Shown here: positions 1-9,400 of the stretch, piece after piece
How the letters are laid out: the number at the start of each line of letters is the position of its first letter
Numbering within the stretch: position 1 is the first letter of the stretch
Assembly (NCBI GenBank): GCA_036320915.1
Contig: JAXBDG010000003.1
Coordinates: forward strand, 310,001-374,000
Length of the DNA stretch: 64,000 nt
Direction: 5' to 3'
From: Linnemannia elongata
Taxonomy: Eukaryota > Mortierellomycota > Mortierellomycetes > Mortierellales > Mortierellaceae
Made by a program: the position numbers and the translations under genes
The notes under the pieces: model-generated
What the model was told of the DNA's origin: nothing
What the model saw: the letters and a program-made list of their open reading frames with translations, nothing else
The model's database searches: none

Positions 1-3000
1 GAGTATTGATAAGGTTCCACAACGTCACGGTATAGTCCCAGTCGCCAGACACGATCCAACGACTGCAGAGTCGTATGCAAACGTGCCGCGCCGTCCTTGA
101 GACCTTCAGAATAGCCTCTAGACTTTCTTCCTGAAGCTTCCACAATCGAATAGTCTCTCGACTTCCCTCCTGAAGGTCCCACAATCGAATAATCCCATCG
201 TAAGTGGTGGTCACGGCTGGGACGTTGACTGATGAAGACGATATGGACCAGGCTGATTTTGGTAACTCAGTCGAAAGTGGGCTGGATACTCCTGTCAGAG
301 AGTTCCATTGCTTGACGGTTTCGTAGCCGCTGACGGTTTCGTAGCCGCTGACGGTTTCGTAGCCGCTGACGGTTTCGTAGCCGCTGACTGTAAGAATATA
401 CTGGCCATCTGGGGAGTACACCAACTTCTCTACCGACCCAAGTTGATCCTGCTGCCCAACGCTCGAAGTCAAAACGGAGTCCACATCCCACAGTCGCACC
501 CTACCGTCACTCCCACCCGATGCGAGTCTAAGGCCATTCGGAGAAAAGACAACATCTTCCACCTCTGCGTTATGGCTTGACAGCGTGTTATTGAGGGAGC
601 CTGTCGACACGTCCCATAGTCTCACTGTGCCGTCGCAACTAGAGGAAGCGATCCACCGGCTGTCTGGGGAAAACGCAATGCCCGTAACCTTGTCTGTATG
701 GCCATGCAGGACAGGACCTTGCTCTCCAGATACCGCTTGCCAAAGTTGCAATCCGCCCTTCGCATGACCAGAAGCAATCCACCGTCCATCAGGAGAAAAG
801 GCCAGGCTGTAAACCTTGCCCAGGGAAGAGTACAAAACGACCCCTGGCTCTCCTGTCTCCAAGTTCCAAAACCGAATCGTATCATCAGAATCGCCCGACA
901 CCAGCCACTCTCCGCTCGGTGAATACTTGACGCTCATGACCATGGACGCGTGACCCTGTAACACAAAGAGACTTTGTCCGGTCTGAGAATCCCACAACCG
1001 AACAGTTCTGTCGCTACAGGCCGAGGCGATTTGCTTGCCACATGGTGAGAAGGCAATACATATCACACGGTGGCTGCTGTAGCTTCCTATGACGAACATC
1101 TCTTGGCCGCTGGTACAACTCCACAACATAACCAAACCATTATACCCCTCAAACGCGACCCTTGTACAGTCGGGTGAAAATGCCATAGGTCGGACGAACT
1201 CTGGTATTTTAAAAAAATAGGTCCTCGTCCATGATGAGGTGTCGTAGATGCTAACGCCGGTTCCCAGCCCCGCTACACCTACGGCAAGCATTCTTCCATC
1301 GGTCGAGTAAGTACAGGCCTGCACAATGCCTTCGAACTCCAGGTAGGTAAGCTCCCCAAACTGAACACCCTTCATCTGTGCGCCGCTCATATCCGCCTTT
1401 CGCAACCAGCTCCTCGAAAGGTTGACATCCCTCAAGTCTGCTCCTTGGAATTGTGCATGGTCAAACTGGCCGCCGGAAAGGTCGGCACCAGCGATCTTGA
1501 CGCCGCGGAGATCGGCGCCGTGGAAGATCGAACCGGCTCGAACGAGAATCGTTATGGCGTTGGTGGCAGCAACGGCAGCGTTGGTGTCGGTTTTGGACAG
1601 GTTGATCACAGCGCGGAGTTGTTGCTCGAAATCAGGGATTGACTTGACCCGATCGGACAGGAACTGGATGATCGATGGCTCAGTAAGCAGGTTCTTCTGG
1701 AACAAGGGGTTCTTACTGTCCGACGAGAGAGCGGTTGGTGATGCGGTATCAGATTCGGGATCCATGTCTTCCTCCGCAGTCTCAACCGGATTGTAAATGA
1801 CGCGCGAGAGAAAATACTCCAATACAGATCGGTGGACAAAGCGGAACTGGTTGCCGGTGCGCGTCAACGGACTGGCCTCACGGAGTAACTTGGCCTCAGG
1901 ATCAGAGCCCAAAAAAATCGCCTTCCAAGAGCCCTTGTCATGTCGATAGACATACTGGACGACAGGGTGTCCGTCCTGCTCCTTGAAGATTGCAGCAGAC
2001 AGACGCATCAGGTAATCGATCCCACATCGAATAAAGTTGTCGTTGATCAAATGCTCTAGGGTGTCTCGATCCTCCTTGGACAACGCATTGTTTCTCTCCA
2101 GTCGTCTTTGGTTGACCCCAAGCCAGTGGTCCACAAATGTGTCGTAGAGTTGGACTCGAGTGATCTTGATCTCTGACAGCTCTTGACTCTCATGAGTGAC
2201 GCCTGGAAGGGCTTCCAGTGCGAGTGACAGAAGGAAAGGGTTTCTGACCAGATCCAGAAGGTTGGGTATGGCGTTCAACCTGTCCATGTAATCCTTTGCC
2301 ACCCAAGGTCGTGGCTCTAGAGGAACATATTGCTCGACGTAGCTCTCAATCTGTTCCTTGGAGAAAGGGGCTATGACAGCTTCCTCGAAGAGTTCGGGGG
2401 CTGGACGGTCATAGTGGCCACCTCTTTGAGGCACAAAGCGGTTGCGGTAGTCGGGACCGAGATACTGGGTGCGGCAGGTGATGACCATCTTGACCTTCCA
2501 CTGGCCAGGGCGGTTGAAGAGGTTGGTGGTGTGGATGTTGACCTTGAGCTGGCTCTCGTCGTACCCGTCGCAGATGACAATGAAACGACGATGCTGCTTC
2601 AGTTCCTGGATCTGTGACTCCGAAAAGCCATGTTCCTTGAGCTGTTCACTCATCAGCTCCTTGACTGGTCGATCGATGGCTGGAAGGTTGATGAACAATG
2701 GAATCCGTCCGCCGATGGTGTAGGATTGCAAGAGCTTCGCCTCGAGGTGTTTGTTGAAGGTTGATTTTCCTGCTCCTGAATCACCAAGTATTAGCATGAC
2801 TTGGCGCTCGCTGGAGAGGAATTCCTGAACCTTCTCCATAAGAAGGAAGAGATCCTTGTCGGATGCTTGGAGGTTGGCCTTGGCCATTGGGGGGATGTAG
2901 ATGTGCTGGGGTGCTTCCTCGAGGCGCTGTAGTCGTACCCTGCGAAGTTCGTACTCCAGATACTGGATCTTCTGGGCGCGGATGAGCAGTGGGGATGACA

Positions 3001-4747
3001 CTGGCAGCGGCAGGCGACACTTAAGCGGGTAAGAGGCAATGGCAAAGATATCAGCGCCCTTCAAGGACAAATCCTGCAGAACAACAAGGGTACGCTCTTT
3101 GATATCCGTATCAGGTAAATCCAAGAGCTGGACCAAAACAGCATGAACCCATTGCTTGACCGCCGTGTGTTGTTTCCAGCCAGGAGGGGTCGTGTACAGG
3201 GCCTCAAGAAAGTCGACTGCATGCTGTCGAGTGAGAGGATCCCAAAGCGCGTCCATAGCAATCTCACCGAGGATCTGGCAGATGCCTAACTGGAAGGCTC
3301 GCTCATCCCGACATTTGGCCTCATAGACTGTTTGGTTGAACTCGGCAAGCCGACCCTCTCGAACAAAAGTCCTAGCAGCCAACAGAGTCAGGTACCACTC
3401 GTATTTGGTTCCTCTGCGGAGACCGTGCAAAAGACTCTGCATTGCTTCGAATCGACCCTTCTGCGATGCCTCCAAGCCATCCAACACCGAATTTGTAACG
3501 CCGGAAGCTTGTCCTGCTGCTTGGCGGAGTGTGTCAAGACTGTTGAAGAGGTTGGCGGGATCCAAGTTGCAGACGGATGCCGCTCCCAATGCCGCCATGG
3601 TGAGCCCTCCACTGAAACGCAATACTGCCTGTAATATTGATTCGTCATCCGAAATGTACTGACAGGCTTGGAGAGCGTAGTCGACCTGGAATCGCAAGAT
3701 AGGGTCATCGGTGTCCTTGAGTTCTGTCAGGGCTTCCAACAAAGGTTGACGTTGTCCGAGGCGGCTGACACCTTTGACTGAACTGTTGACCATTACATCA
3801 AGAAGGCGGCAGATGGCACTAAGGATCTGATACATCAACTCGGAAGATGGCCTGTGCGTCCCATCCAGACGTTGTCGCAAAACGGCCAAGGTCCTGACCA
3901 GATCATCATCCTCTAAGTAGCCAGGAGAAGAGCACTCAACCAACTGTACTAGTCCTTGGAGTAGGGTGACATCCAGGATAACATCTTGTTCAAACTTGGC
4001 GATGAAGCAGGATAGGAGGCTACGATAGGTGTCGCGGTCGAGGACAGGTCCGAGAATAACAACCTCTTTGATGGAAGCAGATCCTTTGATGTCGTCCTTA
4101 GCAAACTCCTGAATGACTTTGGTGACCAGCCAGCGGAGGTGGTCTTGCCGAATGGAGTCCTGGTCAATGGCCCTGATCCATGCGCGCTCGGTCTTGTTGG
4201 TTTCCCATGCGTTCGGTCCATCGAATCCCGAATCCTGTGACTCCGCTCTGCATAATTCAGGTATGTCGCTGACTACTTCTTTAATGTGTTCCTTAGCACC
4301 AGCACCTGCGGGTGAAATGACCGCCTGGCTGTCGTTGAGGAGTCTGCAGCAGTAGACCAATTGCTGCGTGACCTCAATGCGGTCCAGAAGGGCCGGAAGG
4401 TCAGCTTTAATGACGGGCTTGGGAAGGTTCTCCAGGAAGATATCTGAGATAGATTTGGCCATGTTGGGAGGCGCCAGTAAGAGGTTTTCCTTTGGAGCAT
4501 TTGTTGAAACTGACTGGGTGTAGTTCTTGATTTTGTCTTTGGACTGCGTAACAAGAGATGCTACAGGTTGAGGAGACGCTTGAGCAGTCGACGACTGCTT
4601 GGGGGTTTTGTGCTTGAGCCTCTTATTTTTGAGCCTGGGAAAACCCAAGTGGTCGAGAAAATTGTCCCGCTTCCTGGCGGGTTGATTGTTGTTGGGGTCG
4701 TTGCCGTCTCCAGGAGCATGCGGTTGAATAGGAGTGTTCTTGGTCAT
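1..4747 (-). CDS. NLR-1: ARM-NACHT-pentapeptide-WD40 STAND protein, 3' end beyond the window
   Basis: Predicted intracellular STAND/NLR-like ATPase, one open frame of about 1,582 codons from ATG 4747 that leaves the window at base 1 inside the second WD40 propeller. Residues ~1-95 are polar and disordered. ~100-620 is a helical ARM-like region. The NACHT has Walker A GDSGAGKS at residues 655-662, DGYDE at 727-731 and a sensor-like TCRTQYLGPDYR. Pentapeptide repeats (A-D-L-x-G type) lie near bases 1340-1530, followed by WD40 blades with GH...SPDG..IASG....VRLWD signatures. It is collinear with NLR-2 at a fixed offset of 7,091 bp through the N-terminal two thirds. Two in-frame expansions (111-188 and 314-385) sit in the blades. 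A CTAAC-type branch point and an AG just before the ATG suggest a 5'UTR intron. The ligand is unknown and receptor function is inferred from the architecture. Confidence 0.88.
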   Translation of the reverse strand, partial: MTKNTPIQPHAPGDGNDPNNNQPARKRDNFLDHLGFPRLKNKRLKHKTPKQSSTAQASPQPVASLVTQSKDKIKNYTQSVSTNAPKENLLLAPPNMAKSISDIFLENLPKPVIKADLPALLDRIEVTQQLVYCCRLLNDSQAVISPAGAGAKEHIKEVVSDIPELCRAESQDSGFDGPNAWETNKTERAWIRAIDQDSIRQDHLRWLVTKVIQEFAKDDIKGSASIKEVVILGPVLDRDTYRSLLSCFIAKFEQDVILDVTLLQGLVQLVECSSPGYLEDDDLVRTLAVLRQRLDGTHRPSSELMYQILSAICRLLDVMVNSSVKGVSRLGQRQPLLEALTELKDTDDPILRFQVDYALQACQYISDDESILQAVLRFSGGLTMAALGAASVCNLDPANLFNSLDTLRQAAGQASGVTNSVLDGLEASQKGRFEAMQSLLHGLRRGTKYEWYLTLLAARTFVREGRLAEFNQTVYEAKCRDERAFQLGICQILGEIAMDALWDPLTRQHAVDFLEALYTTPPGWKQHTAVKQWVHAVLVQLLDLPDTDIKERTLVVLQDLSLKGADIFAIASYPLKCRLPLPVSSPLLIRAQKIQYLEYELRRVRLQRLEEAPQHIYIPPMAKANLQASDKDLFLLMEKVQEFLSSERQVMLILGDSGAGKSTFNKHLEAKLLQSYTIGGRIPLFINLPAIDRPVKELMSEQLKEHGFSESQIQELKQHRRFIVICDGYDESQLKVNIHTTNLFNRPGQWKVKMVITCRTQYLGPDYRNRFVPQRGGHYDRPAPELFEEAVIAPFSKEQIESYVEQYVPLEPRPWVAKDYMDRLNAIPNLLDLVRNPFLLSLALEALPGVTHESQELSEIKITRVQLYDTFVDHWLGVNQRRLERNNALSKEDRDTLEHLINDNFIRCGIDYLMRLSAAIFKEQDGHPVVQYVYRHDKGSWKAIFLGSDPEAKLLREASPLTRTGNQFRFVHRSVLEYFLSRVIYNPVETAEEDMDPESDTASPTALSSDSKNPLFQKNLLTEPSIIQFLSDRVKSIPDFEQQLRAVINLSKTDTNAAVAATNAITILVRAGSIFHGADLRGVKIAGADLSGGQFDHAQFQGADLRDVNLSRSWLRKADMSGAQMKGVQFGELTYLEFEGIVQACTYSTDGRMLAVGVAGLGTGVSIYDTSSWTRTYFFKIPEFVRPMAFSPDCTRVAFEGYNGLVMLWSCTSGQEMFVIGSYSSHRVICIAFSPCGKQIASACSDRTVRLWDSQTGQSLFVLQGHASMVMSVKYSPSGEWLVSGDSDDTIRFWNLETGEPGVVLYSSLGKVYSLAFSPDGRWIASGHAKGGLQLWQAVSGEQGPVLHGHTDKVTGIAFSPDSRWIASSSCDGTVRLWDVSTGSLNNTLSSHNAEVEDVVFSPNGLRLASGGSDGRVRLWDVDSVLTSSVGQQDQLGSVEKLVYSPDGQYILTVSGYETVSGYETVSGYETVSGYETVKQWNSLTGVSSPLSTELPKSAWSISSSSVNVPAVTTTYDGIIRLWDLQEGSRETIRLWKLQEESLEAILKVSRTARHVCIRLCSRWIVSGDWDYTVTLWNLINT
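111..188. repeat. 39-bp tandem duplication inside a WD40 blade of NLR-1
   Basis: Two diverged copies of a 39-bp unit (111-149 and 150-188) lie in frame with NLR-1. They encode the 13-residue strand segment E-T-I-R-L-W-D-L-Q-E-G-S-R twice. NLR-2 and NLR-4 carry one copy at the equivalent place. Several substitutions separate the units, so the duplication is not very recent. Confidence 0.85.
314..385. repeat. 18-bp x 4 in-frame tandem repeat in NLR-1 blade 8
   Basis: Four identical copies of an 18-bp unit (314-331, 332-349, 350-367, 368-385). Read on the minus strand they give the hexapeptide V-S-G-Y-E-T four times between ILT and VKQWNSLTG of a WD40 blade. The paralogues have one diverged equivalent (for example GSHQT or GDHQT). 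The offset to NLR-2 shifts by exactly 54 bp across the site, confirming three extra units. Confidence 0.95.
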
Positions 4748-5726
4748 GTTGCGAGCTCTAATGATTTTCATGACAACAGCTATGTTGTTAGCAGTGCAGC
4801 TAATACGATGGTTACGGTGTGTCCTCAGATGTAGAGGGCACCCTGCGTTTACCTCGTTATGGATTTGGAATATAATGTTTATGCGGGGAAGACTGGTGTC
4901 GTTCAATTAGCGGAGGAGACAGCGTCAAATAAGAGCGAAATGGTCTAACGAAAAACAAAGGACAGCAAAATTAATGGGCCGCCTTGTTTGCTCGCATGCA
5001 TTTTCCCGTAGTTGTACTGTACATATCGTACAGGGCAACCAGGACACACAGAATATCCTTACAGGTGCAAACGAGCCTTTTCTTCTTTTTCCTCTTTTAT
5101 TTCGTTCCTTGAAAGGAAGACTGGCAGCGGTCAACTTGTCTGCTGAAGACAACTGGCTATCTACAAAGGATATGGGAGAGACACTGGTAAGCCATTGGCT
5201 ACTTATGAGAAGTTAAAAACACTATTTTCACATACTTATTCGTGAGTTGAGCGCACTCTTGAAGAGCCAAGTTCTGTCAAGTATGGTCCGTGTGTAAAGG
5301 TTTGGGGTACGTTGACTAGAGGGCAGGTGGCAAGGAGAAAGGGGAGAATAGAGTAAGTGAGGACACTCTTGAAGAAACACAAGAGTGCTTTCTTTTTCCT
5401 TGTACCTTGTTCGCGTTTGGTGTTTTTGATTGTCTACGACGTACCTTCTCTTGAACTCGGCCGTCAGTTTGTTCCAAGATGCTGATTCCAGACGCGAGAA
5501 TCTGATGAATGTAAAACGTAGCGGAAGGGTTGGTGTTAAATGAAGAGAGGGTGTTGCTGATGAAAAGAGAAGGATGATGAGCTTGATGGAGGGAAAGTGG
5601 CGAAGAGGGACACCGAAAAGAGACAAGGAAGAAAAAGAGAAAAGGTGAGCAGAGAAGCAAAGAGGAGGGGAACTCGAGCATATGCCACATGACTTTTTTT
5701 TTTGCTTGTTTCAAATGTAGTTAGCC
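4748..5726 (-). promoter_or_regulatory. Upstream region of NLR-1, duplicated upstream of NLR-2
   Basis: Non-coding DNA before NLR-1. It aligns by eye with the DNA before NLR-2 (about 11839-12815), including shared blocks around 4866-4925 / 11950-12015 and 5220-5300 / 12300-12380, so the tandem unit included promoter and 5'UTR. On the gene strand a GCTAAC branch-point-like motif and an AG lie just before the ATG (about 4755-4795), as expected for a 5'UTR intron. No TATA element could be assigned confidently. Confidence 0.6.
5718..5726. repeat. Left 9-bp target-site duplication
   Basis: TAGTTAGCC immediately left of the 149-bp inverted repeat. It is repeated exactly at 6065-6073. Confidence 0.9.
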
Positions 5727-6064
5727 TAGGCTCGCCTCCACCCCTCTCTAATTGCAGTGACCTTGGCAAGTTAACTTGCCTTTTCAGGACACGCCATGTA
5801 GAGGGGCTGGTAAAAAATAATGGGTGGTTGGCAGGGTTCTCAAAAAGGAAAGTTGTTAAGGGTTTTACACGGGCGAGGAACTAAATTTTTGCGAGAAAAA
5901 AGGGAGGTGCTTTCACGCCCGTGTAAAACCCTTAACAACTTTCCTTTTTGAGAACCCTGCCAACCACCCATTATTTTTTACCAGCCCCTCTACATGGCGT
6001 GTCCTGAAAAGGCAAGTTAACTTGCCAAGGTCACTGCAATTAGAGAGGGGTGGAGGCGAGCCTA
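5727..6064. mobile_element. 338-bp foldback MITE, Mutator-like
   Basis: Perfect terminal inverted repeats of 149 bp (5727-5875 and 5916-6064) around a 40-bp unique centre, flanked by 9-bp direct repeats. Each arm contains the 16-bp palindrome GGCAAGTTAACTTGCC (5765-5780 and 6011-6026). It has no coding capacity. Long terminal repeats with a 9-bp target duplication are typical of Mutator-like (MULE) non-autonomous elements. The matching unoccupied site is seen upstream of NLR-2 (about 12800-12820). Perfect arm identity suggests a recent insertion or arm-to-arm correction. The MULE assignment is inference and no transposase is in the window. Confidence 0.9.
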
Positions 6065-6073
6065 TAGTTAGCC
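6065..6073. repeat. Right 9-bp target-site duplication
   Basis: TAGTTAGCC, identical to 5718-5726, directly abutting the right inverted repeat. Confidence 0.9.
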
Positions 6074-6471
6074 ATGATATTTTACACCTTCGCCATTTTT
6101 GTTTCTTCTTATTCTTACCCCCTTGCGCCTACCCATTCACCATTTACTTTTTCAATGATGCCAGAGAAGAAATAAACAATGCGCATCTTGCACAAGATGG
6201 TTACACAAACAAAATGAAAAATAGTGCTGGCATCCTCTCTTAGAACTTCATGTCATCTTGCGTAGGTCTACCGAAAACATCATCCGTATCAATGGTCCCA
6301 TTTTTTCGGAGTGATTGATGAACTATTAGATACCGTTTCAGATAAAGTTATCATCCAAGAACAATCATCATATTCAGGTTTAGGAGCAGACAGAGACAAC
6401 TGATCAAATAATACTTTTTTTAATTCATATTACTCCTTGTTCGCCAGCGTCCACCTCCAGAACTCCATCGT
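6074..6471. other. Non-coding: far upstream of NLR-1 and 3' flank of NLR-2
   Basis: No gene seen. The first part continues the DNA that is contiguous in the empty site at 12816-12930. The last ~170 bp resembles the 3' flanks of NLR-3 (about 13070-13160) and of the relic (about 19150-19245), so these copies share a 3'UTR by descent. Confidence 0.6.
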
Positions 6472-9400
6472 TTACTCCTCACTGTCTATCCCCGTGAGGG
6501 TCGAAGGGATGTAGACGGCACCGCACTGCACTAACAACTTCTTTTGCATCGGACCAAGACCAGTCGTACCCTTGAGCATAAGACCGGCGGCATGGAGAAC
6601 CGCAAGATTGGTGCCCCAAAGTAGTTTGACAACAACATCCTCACCATCGCTCGACACTCGCCAGACGCGGACAGATTCATCCATGCAGCCAGTGACAAAC
6701 TCCATAGGAACGATCGGATTCCAGGCAATGTCAAGGACCTCGTCAAAGTAGCCATGAATCGTCGAGACACACGACCAACTCTCCGTGTCGCCTAGTGGTT
6801 GACGCCTGCGCCAGACTCGAACTGTTTTGTCCTGACTGCCGGAAGCGATCCATTCGCCACAGGGTGAGTAAGCAATGCAGACCACCCCCTCTGTGTGTCC
6901 TCTCAACTCAATAGCACACTCCTCTGACTGTAAATCCAAAAGGTGGATACAGCCATCATCGGCTCCGACTGCAAGCTGCTGGCCATCCGCCGAAAACGAC
7001 ATGGCCTCAATAATCCAATCTGTCGGGATAGACATTATTAGACCTTTTGATTGAGGATCGAAGAGCCAGATCGTACCACTCCGGGTGCCGACTGCGAGCT
7101 GATGTCCGGTCGCTGAGAATGCCATGCAGCCAATATCCTCGCGGGTGGGTCCACCACGCCTAATAAGCACGTGCATTTTTTGAGTGCTGGCAAGGTCCCA
7201 TATCGTCACGGTATCGTACAAGTCAATAGACACAATCCGACGACAGCAGGGCGACATGGTAACATACTTCACCATCCTTGAGCCTTCCAAAATAGTCTCT
7301 CGTCCTCCCTCCTGCATCTCCCTCAATCGAAGGGTCCCATTTCGAGTACCGACCACAGTTGGGAGGCCATTCAATGAATACGACACAGACTCGACTAATA
7401 GGGATTCCGTTAACTCGGTCAAAAGAGGGCTTGGTGCTCCTGTCAGAGAGCTCCACTGCTTGACGGTTTGGTGACTTCCGACTGTAAGAATATTTTGGCC
7501 GTTCGGGGAGTACACCGTCTTCAACACAGCTCCAAGTTGATCCTCCTGTTCAACACTCGACGTCAAGATAGAGTCCACATCCCACAATCGCACCCTGCTG
7601 TCACTCCCACCTGACGCGATTTGGAAGCCGTTCGGAGAAAAGACGACATCGTTCACGTCTGCCTTATGGCTTGACAATGTGTTAATGGGAGCGCCGGTCG
7701 ATGCATCCCATAGTCTCACTGTGTAGTCGTGACTAGAAGAGGCGATCCACCGGCTGTCTGGAGAAAACGCAACGCCCATTACGTATCCGGTATGACCATG
7801 CAGAACTGGACCTGGCTCACCAGACCCCGCGTGCCAAAGTTGCAATCCACCTTTCACATGACCGGAAGCAATCCACCGTCCATCAGGAGAAAAGGCCAGG
7901 CTGTAAACCTCGCCCAGGGGAGAGTTCAAAACGAGCCCTGGCTCTCCCGTCTCCGAATTCCAAAACCGAATCGTTCCATCCCGACCGCCCGACACCAGCC
8001 ACTCTCCGCTGAGAGAATACTTGACATTCATGACCCAGTTGGTATGGCCTTCCAAAGTAAACAGACACTCGCCGGTCTGAGAATCCCACACTCGTACTGT
8101 TTCGTCTTCGCCGGATGAAGCGATATGCTTGCCACATGGTGAAAAGGTAACGGATTTCACATTGTTGCGGGGCCCCTCCATGGCAAACATCTCTTGACCG
8201 CTGACGCAATCCCACAGCCTAACCAAAGAATCCTTCCCTCCAAACACAAGCCTTGTGCAGTCGGGTGAAAATGCCACTGTTAGCACTACATCCATTCCAG
8301 CAATTGAAAAGATCCTCGTCCATGATGAGGTGTCGTAAATGCTAACGCCAGCTCCCCAACTCGCTACACCCAGGGCAAGCATTTTTCCGTCGGACGAGTA
8401 GGCACAAGCCTGCACCATGTCTTCCAACTCCAGGTACGGTAGTTCCCCAAATTGGACACCATCCATCTGTGCGCCGCTCAAATCCGTCTTTCGCAACCAG
8501 CTCCTCGAAAGATTGACACCCGTCAAGTTTGCTCCTTGAAACAGAGCACAGTCAAACTGACCACCGGAAAGATCAGCACCAGCGATCTTGACGCCGCGGA
8601 GATCGGCGCCGTGAAAGGCGACACCAGCTCGGACTAGGATCGTTATGGCGTTGGTGGCGGCGGTAGTTGCAGTCTCATCGGTCTTGGACTGATCGATCAC
8701 TAGACGGAGCTGGTCCGCAAAATCCGGGTCGAGTCTCACGCGATCACACAGGAACTGGATAATGGACGGCTCAGCAAGGAGGTTTCTCTGGTACAAGGGA
8801 CCATCGACATCGGACGAGAGCGAGGCATGCAAAGCCCTTTTGCCTTGCGGATCAAACTTGTAGTCGAACCTGGTCGGGTTGTAGATGATGTGGGAGAAAA
8901 AATACTCCAGCATGGAACGATGGACAAAGCGATACTGGTTGCCGGTACGCGTCAATGGGCTGGAGTTGCAGAGCAGTTTGGCCTTGGGATCAGAACCGAA
9001 GAATATCGCCTTCCAAGAGTTGTTGTCCTGATGGTGCACGTACTGAACGACTGGGTGTCCGTCCTGCTCCTCAAATATTGCGGCAGCCAGTTTCTGCAAG
9101 TAGTCGATTCCGCATCGAATGAAATGGTCGTTGATTAAATGCTCCAGAGTGTCTCGATCCTCCTTGGACAGCAGCGCGTTGTTTCTCTCTAGTCGTCGCT
9201 GGTTAACCCCAAGCCAGTGGTCCACAAATGTGTCGTAGAGTTGGACTCGAGTGATCTTGATCTCTGACAGCTCTTGCCTCTCATGAGTGACGCCTGGAAG
9301 GGCTTCCAGTGCGAGTGACAGAAGGAAAGGGTTTCTGACCAGATCCAGAAGGTTAGGGATGGTAGTCAGCCTATCCATGTAGTCCTTTGCCACCCAGGTA

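Noticed and set aside
267..580. Repetitive peptides such as RLRNRQ or GFVAAD repeats
   Set aside because: They are other-frame readings of the 18-bp array. The real product is the minus-strand WD40 blade with the VSGYET repeat.
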